DNA from: Hippopus hippopus
Lineage: Eukaryota; Mollusca; Bivalvia; Cardiida; Cardiidae
Reading direction: 5' to 3'
DNA: 64,000 nucleotides
Assembly (NCBI GenBank): GCA_946811185.2
Contig: OX328108.1
Span: 40,566,357 to 40,630,356, forward strand
Part shown: positions 10,745 to 22,469 of the stretch, piece by piece
Layout of the letters: each line of letters starts with the position of its first letter
Position numbering within the stretch: position 1 is the first letter of the stretch
The notes under the pieces: model-generated
What the model was told of the DNA's origin: nothing
Seen by the model: only the letters and a program-made list of their open reading frames with translations
Database searches by the model: none
Made by a program: the position numbers and the translations under genes

Positions 10745-11614
10745 AACAGATCCAGAAGTGAGAGTGGTCACTACCTAGTCGTGCAGATCGGTGAAAGCAA
10801 ATTTCATGAAGAGACTAAATGCCCGGCGAGGTAAAACTGGACGTCATTTTGAACATTGTATGTAAATCGATGTAAGCTTTGAAAGGTTCTAGCCTCCTTC
10901 ATTGTTGAATGTTACCTTTCTGTTACGTACTGTGCATGTCATATAACTGTTTTCTTTTTTTTTTTTTTTAACTTATTAAATAGTATGAATTTCATCGTAA
11001 TACTTTTATAAACAATGTATCCTAAACATAGTTAAAAATGTAATATAGTTGTATATTATGAAACACCTTTTATTTACAACTTTGCACGTAGAAGCAGCCA
11101 GCGAATTATAGAAGTACAATCTTCAGGCTTGCAAATTATTTCTCTGAAAATCATGTCGTGATATCTTACCTAGTCTTTCCAGACGAAAATACATTTTAAG
11201 TTTTTAGATAGCAATGTTATTTAATCTTTGACGGCTTTAATATAGTATGTCAGTCTTTACGACAAGAACCAAAAATAAATGTACATACTTACTTGAAACT
11301 TCGTTTTAGAAAGGAAAGAAAATAGGTTTCACTGGTATCTGGAAATGACATCTCAAGCTTCGTGAATATTTATAACTTGCAAGGTACCTCGATTCTTCTG
11401 TAGAGCTCCCCAAGGTATTTCTAAAGAACGATTTGATTGCAGCCCAGAAATCATTATCATCCACGTTGTAAATCACTGATTAAAAAAGATAAAACTGGCG
11501 TATAATGACATTTAAAAAAGAAACATGAAAGATTTCCCATGATGGTTTCCTTCCTTAATTTTTTAGCGAAAAGTGCTGATAATATCATGTTGTTGTTTTT
11601 TCGGTCCCCAGTAC
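10745..11614. other. Unassigned AT-rich sequence
   Basis: No repeat family, gene or strong hairpin recognised in about 870 bp. Confidence 0.5.
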
Positions 11615-12050
11615 TTAATCCTTTTCAACAAAACTTCACACTTTACCATAATCCAAAGCATTTGCAGACGACTTTTAACCCTTAGGTTGGTAATTGCAAC
11701 TCACTGACCTTTTGTGGACAGTGTAGATCAAGATAAGATCAGACTGCACAGAACGTGCAGTCTGAACTTAAATCTACACTGTCCGTTGAGGAGATATTTT
11801 TCCCCCAAAAGTGACTTTGAAATGGCAACATTTTGATTTTTACTATCGACTTGAAATTTTCATTTCACTTACTTAGCAGGATAAGGGTTGAATGTGGCTC
11901 AAATGATGGGATTTGCTCTTAAAAATAGAGAAAACATTGTGGGAAAAGGTGAAAATGCTGGTTACCAGCATTTTCTCCGTTTCCCACAATGTTTTCAAAA
12001 GGCCTCTTTCCAAAGGGTTATTAAATCCCAGAATTGTGTGGTAAGGGTTA
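11615..12050. repeat. Family A MITE interrupted by a family D MITE
   Basis: A begins about 11620 (CACTTTACCATAATCC, then GCATTTGCAGACGAC). At 11677-11887 a complete D element (AACCCTTAGGTTGGTAA to AGCAGGATAAGGGTTG) sits inside. A resumes with AATGTGGCTCAAATGATGGG, the perfect hairpin at 11945-11985 and ATTGTGTGGTAAGGGTT. A is therefore older than D at this place. Confidence 0.85.
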
Positions 12051-13549
12051 CGGGAAGCCCCTCCAGCCAAGACGATTTTCCGTGTCAGAAATGTATTTTG
12101 TAAACCAAATTTAACCAGTCAAGCTTGTTGCTTATAAAAATAGTAGGTGACGAACACTGCAAATCAAGATCAGAATGCTACAAAATACATTTCTATGCTA
12201 CTTGTCTCAAGCTCGATTTTTTTTAGGGTGCAGGGTGAGCTTGATATATTGAAAGTAAAGTAAAGGAAAGCTAATGCCCCGACTATGGCATAATAGATTC
12301 ATCAGGTTTTTGTTCTTAACTCTGAGCATGCCATTCGCAACCATAGCTGACAGACAAACCAATCGTTAGAATAGCCTAGAATGAATAGAGAGAAGAAGTA
12401 GTCATAGGAATACGCGTTTTTGTATCGGTCCCACTAAATACGGAGTCTCACAAAATAGCGACAAAGAGCATCAAAAAATGCCATGGAAGGACCAGATGTG
12501 TCAAGAAAAGACCAGAAACGACCAAAAAAGAAATCTTGTGCTTATTTCTTTGAATCTGGTCGGTTTACATGTATTTGTCTAAATAAAACTTATGGAATCT
12601 TTTTGAACCCCTTTTCCTTAAAAAAAAAAAAAAAAAAACAATAAAATAAAAAGAAAAGAAATGCTCAAACGCCAGGAAACTAGCGCCTGAAGATGCAAAT
12701 TTATACAGCGAAGCGTCAAGAGCGACAAGATCATTTTCAAGCCGTACGTGCCCAGAAAAACCTCGAAAGTTTGGGGGGTTTTTTTATGTAAATTTCAACT
12801 CCTGATTCTTCACTCTCTTTTAGCCTTTAACGCTTCCACTTTTCTTGTCTCTTTCTGGCATGGCGAAAAGGAAAAACATGTAGTTTGTAAATAGCCAATT
12901 TGTTTCGAGATCTATTGGATATATACTGGTTTACCTAGAAAATTCTGTAATATTCCATCAAGTTTGTATGAAATATCAGGATTGAAATAAAATTGTAATG
13001 TTCTGAACTGACATTTAGCTGAGTCTTACGTCTTATGGGGTTTATAGAAAACACAGGAAAGGAAGTAATCAGACAATTGAATATCTAAAATGTAATGTGT
13101 AAAAAATGAAGCTATTATTTTTCAAATGTCTACTTGCTTCTGTTCCATTATTTCTTGCATATCATGCAGCAGTACACGATTTTCATCAGTTGAATTTTGG
13201 CCTGTGTTGGATTCAACGCCCTCATCTCACCAGTGCTTTCAGTGCTTTGAATCATTGTCAACAATTGTTCCTAGCTTGTGCACTCAGTGCTATACTTCAA
13301 CGTGGACTGTGCATCACCTTTATATACACTTTAAAAAGATACAAACAACAACACAGAACGGGTATAACGAATTTCGGAATCATTGTATATGAATAGATAG
13401 GGAGCGCACTTTATCGTCGGTAAGATTCATCCATCTTTTATTTTATACATTTTTGCCGAAAAATCCCCAGGGTAAACCGTAAGTAAGTGACATGTTTTGC
13501 CCTTATACTGTAACAAAGGAATTGGGGCATCCGAAATTTCAATATTTAG
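12051..13549. other. 1.5 kb without recognisable features
   Basis: Contains an A19 run near 12621 and AT-rich sequence. Two overlapping open frames at 13106-13396 have no family match and no splice context, and are not called. Confidence 0.5.
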
Positions 13550-13810
13550 CCATGCTCTTGAAAAAAGTGGACCTAATGCATGTCCGTGATGAATTGTACC
13601 AAGCAAGACTTCACATTACAATGGATCCATAAAATACATTTTCTCAAAGATCCGACCGAATTATAAGGTAGAATGGTCCGTCATTTGACATGCAGAAAAT
13701 TGGCCAATAGCAAAAAGTATCGGTACAGGTCAGCCTGCGTGGACTGCGCAGGCTGACCTGGGTCGATACATTTTGCAAATGCATTAAGCCCCCTTTCCAG
13801 AGAGTATGGA
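13550..13810. repeat. Family B MITE
   Basis: AGCCATGCTCTTGAAAAAAG to CCAGAGAGTATGG. Core GGTCAGCCTGCGTGGACTGC with inverse at 13725-13762. Confidence 0.8.
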
Positions 13811-14044
13811 TCGGTTTCCATACGTCTCAGTTTCTATATCTACACAAAAACTCCGATCCTTCGTATAGCCTATTTCATTTGCATTCCTTAAAGGGAGATA
13901 AAAATGCAAGTAAATACAAAAAAAATCAATAAACGACATAGTTGGAGTATTGTAGTGTTTGAGAAAATGATTGATGTTTAGGTTACAAGTTAACTGATTT
14001 GTAAATCACATAACTTTCCATCCAGCAGCGATTTTCAATTTATT

Positions 14045-14245
14045 TTTAACTCTTTGCCAGACAACAGACTTGTAAATTGTTCTATATTGATAGCTGTTGC
14101 TGACAATAGAATCAATGTAGCTTACACGGCATTTGATGTTCCAAAGGGTGAAAAAAAAAGACATTGTGCGGAGAAAGGAGAAAATGCTGGTTAGCAGCAT
14201 TTTTTGCTTTTCCCAACAATGTTTTCTACAGCTTTCTTCTTCTTC
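14045..14245. repeat. Family A MITE
   Basis: AACTCTTTGCCAGACAACAG at the left; core GGAGAAAATGCTGGTTAGC with inverse at 14176-14205; TCTTCTTCTTCTGGGTAGG near the right end. Confidence 0.7.
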
Positions 14246-14460
14246 TGGGTAGGAAAAATGCGGGTAAAATGGACATATTTATAGGGTTTTGTAAATACCG
14301 TACGATTAAAATATTTGCATAATACGAGCAAATCGAGATTGGCTGTTATATAAAATATTTAATTCCAGCTCATTTCAACTCTCTGTGATGAAAGAAATGA
14401 AACGTTTTTCAAATAGAATTTTGATTTAAACATTTTTTTTTTTATTTCATTAAAAAACAG

Positions 14461-15035
14461 ATGAGCCATGTTCTGTGAAAAGGGGGTTTAATGCATTTGC
14501 AAAAATATTCGACCAAGGTCAGCCTGTGTAGTCCTGACACAGGCTGACCTGGTTCGAAACTTTTTTGCTTTTGATAAGTTGTCCGCATGTCCAAGGACCA
14601 TTCTACATCATGACTCATTCGGTTGTATGACAAAATGGATTTTATTGATCCATAAACATGTGGCGACAGGCTTTTTTTTAAACTTTATTGTCCACGTCTT
14701 TATGGTACTTGAGGGTCGTGGCCATCCCTCAATGCACCTTACAGATCGTTGTTAGTATTCTGTGTTAGTAATTGAACATTAAAATACAAACAAAAGTCGT
14801 AATTACAGATTCCAGATTTTTTACAGCTACTATTGATATGGCTACTAAAATATAAAGATTTTAACAATAATGACTAATAACAGGTTTAATTTTCTTATTT
14901 GTTACAGTTTTTTTTTTTAATATGTGGACAAAAAAGCTTATTTTTATATATAAATGTGTTTAAAAAAAACAAATTGTGGCGACAGGCTTGATATCATGCA
15001 TTATGGAGATGCATTGAACTCCCTTTTACCAGAGA
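14461..15035. repeat. Family B MITE split by a retroposed insert
   Basis: B runs from ATGAGCCATGTTCTGTG to CATAAACATGTGGCGACAGG and resumes at 14990 to TACCAGAGAATG. In between is the 301-bp insert of the next entry, flanked by TGTGGCGACAGGCTT twice (14659-14673 and 14975-14989). Confidence 0.85.
14674..14974 (-). mobile_element. Retroposed 3' end (LINE or cDNA copy) with 15-bp duplication
   Basis: On the minus strand it ends GGACAATAAAGTTTAAAAAAA, i.e. an AATAAA signal and short poly-A right at the duplication. A perfect 15-bp target duplication surrounds it. That is the structure of target-primed reverse transcription. The source is not identified; the sequence before the tail may be the 3' region of a LINE. 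No coding frame remains. Confidence 0.75.
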
Positions 15036-15104
15036 ATGATTTCTGTTGTTGATTAAATCTGTACCGGGCCACAAAATTTTACACTTGTCCATATTTAAAA
15101 GCAT

Positions 15105-15369
15105 TTGGCTTGCAACACGCGAAAAGGGGCATTCGGACATTTGCGTTAAGTGTCGTCTCGGATCAGCCTGCGCAGTCCGCGCAGGCTAATCCGAGACGAC
15201 ACTTTACGACTACATTAGATTTTGTGCTACAGTACACTCGTGCAAAACAGAAAATTACATAAAAACGGAAAGTGTCGTTTCGGATTAGCCTGCGCGGACT
15301 GCGCAGGCTGATCCGAAACGACACTTTACGCAAATGTGCGAATGCCCCTTTTCGCGTGGTGCAGGTCAT
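15105..15369. repeat. Family C MITE
   Basis: Inverted ends TGCAACACGCGAAAAGGGGC and GCCCCTTTTCGCGTGGTGCA. Two separate GC-rich hairpins, GATCAGCCTGCGCAGTCCGC (15161) and GATTAGCCTGCGCGGACTGC (15282), lie within, each between GTGTCGT and ACGACAC. The cores equal that of family B. Confidence 0.88.
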
Positions 15370-15404
15370 TTGGAGGTGAAAAAAAAATTAATGGGGTTTC
15401 AACG

Positions 15405-15597
15405 TTGGAGTTTTTCTTGGTAAGGTTAGAAAACCTTACGGGAGAAAAAGAGGAAACGCTTTTTCTGGCAAGGATAGAAAACGTTTGGAAAAAGGAGAAA
15501 ATGCTGGTTACCAGCATTTTCCTCTTCTCCCACTATGTTTTCTTAAGCCTTATTCCTATTGGCTATTGAAAGACCGGAAATCAGCGTGGTTAAGGTG
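15405..15597. repeat. Family A MITE
   Basis: Core GGAGAAAATGCTGGTTACC with inverse at 15495-15525 (one change, TTTTCCTCTTC), ending AGCGTGGTTAAGGTG. 15600-16120 holds only a family D-like word (TCTGATCTTTGATCTACCCC, 15865). Confidence 0.75.
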
Positions 15598-16124
15598 TAA
15601 ACATAATTAAACTGCGAATGAGAATATTTTTTGGTCACAATTTAGAATGAAAAACCAGGCTATGCATAGCCTGGGACCAGGCAGTAATAAATTTTCAATC
15701 ACTCCTTGTCGCGATCTCCTTGTACTGCTCGAACAGTTCAGTGGCAAAAATGTCAATCGGTTCCATGATATTTCTGTACAAAGTAAGGCCAGAATATATA
15801 AAATGAAAAACTGATCAGACTGGAATCCTCTGTAAAGGTTTTTTTTTCCTTAAGTCTGATCTTTGATCTACCCCGTCAGCAGAAAGCTATATACAAACAG
15901 TATATTGCAGACCGATTTGTATAAGTGAAAGCGGCATTTTTCCTCCCTAATCATGTGAAATAACGTTGTCAACAGACTGAAAGCTCATATGAAATCTGTC
16001 ACAATGACACCTTTTGTCATCCTTTCTATATACGGAAGATTCAATCCAAAAGCCCTGCTGATTTTATATGGGGCTTAACGGATAAAACTTTATTACAACG
16101 TTGCGTCTTTTTACATCTTTAACG

Positions 16125-16742
16125 TAACAGCGAACCATTACTGTAAATATTTTCTCCAAAGGGACAAAATATTGAAGGAACAGAAAGCTTTGTTTTCAAA
16201 GGCATGAAGAACATTGTGAGGAAAAAGGTTGGAAGTACTTGTTGCGGGCAAATGGCCTTTTTTTTTTCTTTATCCCAAGATATTTTAATTCTTTGCCAAA
16301 ATAATCCCGTGTTGAAACGACCCAGAAGAAAAAGCCCTTTGAAAACATTGTTGGGAAAAAAGAAAATGCTGGTAACCAGCATTTTCTCCTTTTCCCACTA
16401 TGTTTTGTACCCCTTCAAAGACAAACTCCATCGTTTAAGCTACATCGGATTTGTCGTCAGCAAATGCTTTAAAGTTGGACTTGTTAGTCTAAACTTGTGT
16501 CGTTTGGTAAAGAGAATAACCCTTTACCGCACAATGCCGACTTTTAACGACCCTGGGAAAGAGGCTTTTTGAAAACAGTGTGGGAAAAGGAGAAAATGCT
16601 GGTAACCAGCATTTTCTCCTTTTCCCACAATGTTTTCTACTCTATCAAAGAAAAATTGCACCATCGAGCCACACTGAAATTGTCGTCTGCAAATGCTTTC
16701 AATCTGGACAAGTCCAAAATTCTGTTGTTTGGTAAAGAGTTT
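16125..16742. repeat. Three family A copies in a row
   Basis: A worn copy to about 16285, then 16287-16510 (core at 16362-16392) and 16513-16742 (core at 16586-16625, perfect over 20 bp each side). The last two meet at TTTGGTAAAGAGAATAACCC, i.e. end to end. Four open frames here on both strands are palindrome shadows. Confidence 0.85.
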
Positions 16743-16849
16743 AAAAGCTGCCAACTTAGGTTACATATAGAGTGCGGAGTGAATGTTGATATTTTAATCA
16801 TTCAATTATGCACAGACATATAAGATCTGACATGTGTTGGAATTTGAGA

Positions 16850-17000
16850 TCTACAGGATCTGACATGAGTTGGCGTTTGAGATAAAAATTTCATTAAACG
16901 AGTCTAGGACAAAATGTTACATAACATTTTTTCTTGACGAGTTTAATAAAATTTTATCACCAACGCCAACGAATATCAGATTCTTTTTATCACATAATTG
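16850..17000. repeat. Family H foldback
   Basis: GATCTGACATGAGTTGGCGT, AAACGAGTCTAGGACAAAAT and the inverse half ATAACATTTTTTCTTGACGA, CAACGCCAACGAATATCAGA. About 140 bp, the cleanest copy. Confidence 0.75.
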
Positions 17001-17082
17001 TAGAACAGAAGCAGTAAAACATACATGGGATTATTTGTATGAATAAAACCTAATCACTTCTCTGAAAGAGGTATTAAGGTCT

Positions 17083-17410
17083 ACGACCCCTAACTCATCG
17101 GTAAATATCGTGTAACATCGACGTTTTCGTAAAGGCTATTTGGCCAATCACGGCAGCTTCTGTCTTTTAATATGAGAGTTAGGGGCTGTTGATTCACTTA
17201 CTCATCGGTAAATATCGAAGAACATCGACGTTTTCCTAAAGGCTATTCGGCCAATCTCAGCAGCTTCTGTCTTTTAATATGAGAGTTAGGAGCTGTTGAC
17301 TCACTAAGTCATCGGTAATTATCGAGTAACATCGACGTTTTCCTAAAGGCTATTCGGCCAATCTCGGCAGCTTCCGTCTTTTAACATGAGAGTTTGGGGC
17401 CGTAGACCTT
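17083..17410. repeat. Three tandem units of the 110-bp repeat
   Basis: Same unit as at 6920-7140, beginning near 17087, 17190 and 17300. Each carries CATCGACGTTTTC, GCTATTCGGCCAATCTC and GAGAGTTAGG. Confidence 0.85.
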
Positions 17411-17589
17411 AAATAATGTCATGCGTGACGTCACATTTTATAACACTTACATCACAGCTGAGAACATTCGTAACGGCTGATTACAATGAAGACAAGGGAG
17501 ATCTTGTGATATTATCAGTCATACGATGAGAGTTCGTAACCTAAGTAGTGATCAACGTGGCTAGATTCAGTATCAGACATGGCGTTCTG

Positions 17590-17970
17590 TGCAGTCTGAT
17601 CTTGCATTCCAGGGTTAACATTAAAGTAACAATAAAGGCCAAATGTAAACAAAACGGGTGTTTAAATGCATTTGAAATTATGTCATACCATTTAAAAGTA
17701 TGGAAATTATTGTGAAGATGACAATCTGTCATTGTACGGTCGGTCCAAGTGTTAGGCGCTGACAGAGAAATTAATTTCAAAACTAGATTAAAAACTGCCA
17801 GGTAGCTGTGTCTTTTGTTCACTTTTTGTCTGATTTTAAGATTCTTTTTTCTGCCAGCAACTAACATATGGCCCGACCACACGATAAAAAACTGTCATCT
17901 CCACAATATTTTCCATACTTTTAAATGGTATGTTTTGAATTAAAATGTATTATTACACTTACTTTGATAT
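17590..17970. repeat. Family G MITE
   Basis: Inverted ends AACAATAAAGGCCAAATGTA and TATTTTGGCCTTTACTGGGC. Inner inverted pair CATACCATTTAAAAGTATGG and CCATACTTTTAAATGGTATG. A related copy is at 29080-29375. Confidence 0.75.
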
Positions 17971-18034
17971 TTTGGCCTTTACTGGGCCTTTAAGTTTACT
18001 TAGCTGTCAAACCCTTTCATTGGGGACTTTTGCG

Positions 18035-18185
18035 GCCGGCAAAGATCACGACCAGGGTCCGAATTGACCAACCATTCTTTGTCTTATTCTTCAGAATTTC
18101 TACATTTGAAAGTAACACAACTCCCGACTGGCTAAACCAGAACGTGCAGTCTGATCTTGGATCTATACCGCCTGTCAATTAAGTC
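18035..18185. repeat. Family D core remnant
   Basis: AACGTGCAGTCTGATCTTGG and ATCTATACCGCCTGTC only; the first arm is replaced. Confidence 0.5.
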
Positions 18186-18261
18186 AAACCTATGAAAAAA
18201 AATCTTTCTTAGTTTCAGTGATTTGTGTGTATGTTCATCCATCGGAAGAAGCCGAGAATTT

Positions 18262-18536
18262 GTATGAGCAGGTCTATGGCAAAAGGGGTTTTAAAATAGA
18301 TCTACATGATGCATTATACCTTGCAAGTCATTATATAATTATGGAGGCAGAAAATCCATCTTGTTTAACAATCGACTGAAATCATGAGGTAGACTGGTCC
18401 TTTGACAGGTAGAAAATTGACCAACAGCTAAAAGTATCGTTCCAGGTCAGCCTGCGCGGACTGCGTAGGCTGATATGGGTCGATAGCTTTTGCAGATGCA
18501 TTAAACCCCTTTTTGACAGTCCATGGCTCCTATATC
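18262..18536. repeat. Family B MITE
   Basis: TATGAGCAGGTCTATGGCAA to GACAGTCCATGGCTCCTATA. Core GGTCAGCCTGCGCGGACTGC at 18445. 18537-18706 is unassigned. Confidence 0.8.
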
Positions 18537-18706
18537 CGGCGCTGAGAGAGATAATTGGCAGAGACTTTTCAGACGGTTTTGAAAAATTAAATTGGACATG
18601 CTATAGAAGCTGTTCGCACTTAACAACCGTCCAGCGAACCATTTATCTCGTCTTGCAGCAACCCCTGGCATTTTTTTAGCGTCCAAAGAAAAATCTACTT
18701 GATAAT

Positions 18707-18925
18707 AATACCTTTAACTTTCAAGGCTGCTAAGGGCGACTCACTGACCTTTTGTGGGCAGTGAAGATCAAGATCAGAATGCACAGAACGTGCAGTCTGA
18801 TCTTTGATCCACACTGTCCGATAATGACATATTTTCCTCCAAAAAATGCCTTTGAAATATCAAAATTTGGGTTTTTTACTATCGGTTTAAAAGTTTCATT
18901 TCATTTATTTAGCAGGATAAGTAAG
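18707..18925. repeat. Family D MITE
   Basis: AAGGCTGCTAAGGGCGACTC, core ATCAGAATGCACAGAACGTG, end TATTTAGCAGGATAAG. Confidence 0.8.
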
Positions 18926-18951
18926 TGTTAATTAAGTCTTCAGTCTCATAA

Positions 18952-19226
18952 ATATAAGCGACGCTCTGGCAAAAGGGGGCTTAATGCATCTCCGTGGTAC
19001 AGTATACCAAGAAAGTTATTACATCATTACGGATCAAAAAAAAATCCATTTTGTTAAATAATGGACTGAATCATGAGGAAAAATGATCTGTGGAGATACA
19101 AAAAATTGGAAGAAAGCGAAAAGGTTTCGGCCCATGTGAGCCTGCGCGGACTGCGCAGGCTGACATGGGCCGATACTTTTTCGCAAATGCATTAAGCCCC
19201 TTTTTCACAGAGCATGGTTCATATAT
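18952..19226. repeat. Family B MITE
   Basis: GCGACGCTCTGGCAAAAGGG to CACAGAGCATGGTTCATATA. The core at 19130-19175 is a long palindrome (GCCCATGTGAGCCTGCGCGG and inverse). Confidence 0.85.
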
Positions 19227-19319
19227 TTACTCTACCATTTTCGACAGCTGTAAGTTCAAGATAAAAGATCCACTTAAATTTAAAGTTATTTTAATCAGAT
19301 AATTTTGACTTATCAAGCG

Positions 19320-19800
19320 TGCAGTATTGATTCAAGATCAGACAGTTCCTTCTGTGCAGTCTGATCTTCATCTACGCCGTCTTCAAAAGCCATGGTCTTT
19401 ACGTATGACGCTGAAAATTGTACTAAAGACTTTTTTTTTTTTTTCATTTTACAAGGATATTTCCAAGATCTTCTTCAATAAAATTATTCTAGAGGCAATG
19501 CTAGTAACCAGCTTCGGTGAAGCTGAATGTGCTGGCTTTTGACTCACTTAATGGTACTAATAAGAAATGAATTAATAGAAATTTGTGATTGGTCAAAAAT
19601 GTAGACATGTTTATTTTAAGGGCCCCTGCCTCTTTGCGGGCAAATTTGCGCCGTCTAATTTTTTTAAAGATATTTCTTGTCTCATTTTCCCACTTTTTTG
19701 TAGCCTTTCAAAGACAAATCCTTTTCCTACAATGTTTTCAAATTCATTTGTCCTTGTGTTCGTTAAAAGACAGGATTGTTTTTGCAAAGGGTTTTACTGA
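19320..19800. repeat. Family D core, family K copy and family A fragment
   Basis: 19325-19395 has AAGATCAGACAGTTCC and GTGCAGTCTGATCTTC. 19510-19690 is family K (GAAGCTGAATGTGCTGGC to GCCGTCTAATTTTTTTAAAG). 19685-19800 resembles the right half of family A (TTTTCCCACTTTTTTGTAGC). 19800-20160 is unassigned. Confidence 0.6.
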
Positions 19801-20169
19801 TAGAATACCAATGACAACAGAAAATCAACTTGTCTGTGACAAAAATTGGAGACGACTAGTGGCGCAATTCAGGATTAATTGCTTAGGAACATTCCAGACG
19901 ATTTTGAAAAGAGAAAAATACAGTAGAAAATGTGTAAATATACTCCTAGGAAACAGTTAGCAGGGGACTAGCAGCCTGTATGCAAAAACGCATTTGAAAA
20001 AGAAAATGACAAATTTGCCAAAAGACGTCTCTAGAGGCCACCAAATAGCTTTTACAATTCAAAAAATATTGGGGATGGGGCGGAGGGAAGAGAAGATACT
20101 CTCAAGACCATCCTGGGAAACTCTCGCCACTCTCAGCACTTCGTGCCTTAAGTCTTTAGCATACGACAA

Positions 20170-20377
20170 AATCTTATACTGGTCTAAGTTGAAACTATTT
20201 GCAGACGGCTAAGTAAATGTTACACAAATAACCATTTTTTTTTCTTCGAACTGGTAAAAAACATAGTGGGAAAAGGAGAAAATGCTGGTTACCAGCATTT
20301 TCTCCTTTTCCCACAATGCTTTCAAAAGTCCTTTTCCTTCGGGGTCGTTAAAATCGAGATTGTGTGGTAAAGGGTTT
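20170..20377. repeat. Family A MITE
   Basis: ACGACAAAATCTTATACTGG, core GGAAAAGGAGAAAATGCTGG with perfect inverse at 20270-20312, end ATTGTGTGGTAAAGGGTT. Confidence 0.85.
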
Positions 20378-20660
20378 AATACCTTCGGTATCACTTTTGC
20401 GTACACTTTTTTTTTGGGGGGGGGGGGGAGGGGGGGAAGGAGGGAGTGCCTACCTAAGCGTTAGGAAACGTTCTCAAAACCTAAGTGGACACACCATTTC
20501 ACACTCAACTCAGTAAAATAATGGACTTAAGTCTATTAAAATGTCTTAAATCCATTATTTTGCGCAGCTGAGTGAAACGTTGTGTCAACCTTGGATTACA
20601 GAACTTTTATTAACGTTGTTAGCAAAGTAAAATGGGTCTCAACTAACAAAGTCAACTTAA

Positions 20661-20872
20661 GGATAGGGCACACTAATGGGATTCGTGTAACATCGCCTTT
20701 CATCGCCAAAAAAAACGGACGGATTCGGCTAAGACTCGGGTAATCCGTAATCGATTGGCCGATACACGCTGATTCCCCGCATCGATTACGGATTACCCGA
20801 GTCTTAGCCGAATCCGCACGGTTTTGGCGATGAAAGGCGATGTTACACGAATCCCGTTAGGGTGCCCTATCC
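20661..20872. repeat. Family E palindromic MITE, TTAA-flanked
   Basis: GGATAGGGCACACTAATGGG to the inverse CTATCC. TTAA on each side (20657-20660, 20873-20876). The arms, including ATTCGGCTAAGACTCGGGTA, pair over almost 100 bp each with a short centre. TTAA targets are used by piggyBac-type elements. 20380-20650 holds a poly-T/G run and a short inverted pair (AATGGACTTAAG, CTTAAATCCATT). Confidence 0.9.
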
Positions 20873-21042
20873 TTAAGTCGGAAAATGTGTCTCTTAGCAG
20901 ACTTGAGCAAGTTTTTTCGTGAAACCGGGCCCTGGTTAGCATCATATGTGATTCAAGATCACAATCCGTTTTTGCATAATTTGACCTCTATCTACACTGC
21001 TTGCAACTACAACGATGTATTCAAATATTGCTGAATGACAAT

Positions 21043-21240
21043 TGACCATTTACCCAACAATCCCTAGGTTTAATGGCCTTTGGTAAGAAGGTTTTTGGAA
21101 ATATTGTTGGAAAAGGAGAAAATGATGGTAACCAGTATTTTCTCCTTTTCCCACAATGTTTACTACTCTATGGCAGACAATCTAATCTTTTGATCCCCAT
21201 TTACTTCATCTCCTGCAAAATATTTTCAGTATACAGGCTT
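21043..21240. repeat. Family A MITE
   Basis: GACCATTTACCCAACAATCC, core AAGGAGAAAATGATGGTAAC with inverse at 21112-21150, ACTTCATCTCCTGCAAAATA at the right. Confidence 0.75.
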
Positions 21241-21480
21241 CTTAGCATTTTAGTTATGTGGGATAGTGCAAGATGCAGAACGAAACCCATCCTAAGCTAC
21301 GCCTGGTTCTTTAACGTGCTCGATGAAAAGCACCGTCACAGCGGACCTCTTTTGAAGTTTTATCCTAAAGACTATTAGTGATTCAAATGGCCAGTCTTGG
21401 GGCTCAAACTTACACCCTAAATAAACCCAAGATTTTACTTGTCCCACGCTCTATCACTTGAGCTATTCGGGCTGGCCATT
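21236..21480 (-). repeat. SINE-3 (tRNA-derived), reversed
   Basis: On the minus strand the head reads AATAGCTCAAGTGATAGAGC and a worn B box (AAGTTTGAGCCCCAAG). The body contains TGGTTCTTTAACGTGCTCG (forward strand) followed by ACAGCGGACCTC. A second copy at 31540-31778 shares the body. Confidence 0.7.
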
Positions 21481-21817
21481 AGCTGGAGACAAGTAAGATG
21501 ACCTTTTTTGAAGGATATATAGATCGATAAGTATTGACACCAGCCACATTGTCTGTATTGCCGATACAGAATTTGCTCTTATCTTGTCCTGTCCCTTAAT
21601 CTATTGAATTAACAGGACATCTCTGATAAGAAGAAAATCGTGTTTGCACCTTTCTCTGATATGTTACTAGGCAACTACATGTAGGTGCAAATTAAATGAG
21701 ATTAGAAGTATGGATCATGGCGAAAGATACTCTCTTTCCCCCCCCCCCTTTTCTTTTTTTGCAAGTTAGCAAGATATCAATATCTTAGTTCGACCTAACG
21801 AGCAAGTTACATTTGCT

Positions 21818-22047
21818 TAACTCTTCACCGTACAATCCCATGTTTTAAAGACCCTGATTAAAAAGGCTTTTGAAACATTCTGGGAAATGGAGAAAATGCT
21901 GGTAACCAGCATTTTCTCCGTTTCCCCACAATGTTTTCCACCCTTACATAGGTGAATCTCACCAGTTGAGCCATGTTTACTTTGTCGTTTGTACCTGCCT
22001 TTAATATCTAAGTGTCTAAAATTTTGTTGTCTTGTAAAGGGTTAAAT
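21818..22047. repeat. Family A MITE
   Basis: TTAACTCTTCACCGTACAAT, core GGAGAAAATGCTGGTAACC with inverse, end TCTTGTAAAGGGTTAA. Both outer ends are clear. 21481-21817 is unassigned. Confidence 0.85.
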
Positions 22048-22239
22048 ATATTCCTTTTACTAATCCGATTAGAAATTGATCTTTCCATAATTACACAGAC
22101 AAACAGGCGTCCAAACGCATTATGTTTACGCGATATTTCGACCTTTTGTTATGTATTTTTATCTTGATTACAAATGCGTCTCGATATTTAAGAGACATGT
22201 ATTAAAACTTCTTGACCGATCCATCATAAACAAGAAATA

Positions 22240-22440
22240 TCTTTGAAAAAAAAAGGCGGCGTAAATTTGCCAGCAAATGGGCAGGGGCCCTTAGAATAAA
22301 CATGTCTACATTTCGACCACTAGGGCCATAAGAATAAACATAATCTACATTTTTGACCAATCACAAATTTTTATTTATTCATTTGTTATCAGTACCAAAA
22401 AGTAGGTCAAAAGCGAGCACATTCAGCTACGCCGTAAAAA
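22240..22440. repeat. Family K repeat, reversed
   Basis: GGCGGCGTAAATTTGCCAGC, GAATAAACATGTCTACATTT (partly doubled) and AAAAAGTAGGTCAAAAGCGA are the reverse of the copies at 5.7 and 19.5 kb. Confidence 0.75.
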
Positions 22441-22469
22441 GCAAGTTCTACACTTCTTAGCGGTAGACT

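Noticed and set aside
13106..13396. Two overlapping open frames of 96 and 88 codons
   Set aside because: Both strands of argument fail: no recognised family, no splice context, and two different frames open over the same bases.
15326..16823. Cluster of open frames containing MLVTSIFSFS or AGYQHFLLFP
   Set aside because: These peptides are the two readings of the family A hairpin and recur wherever that MITE lies.
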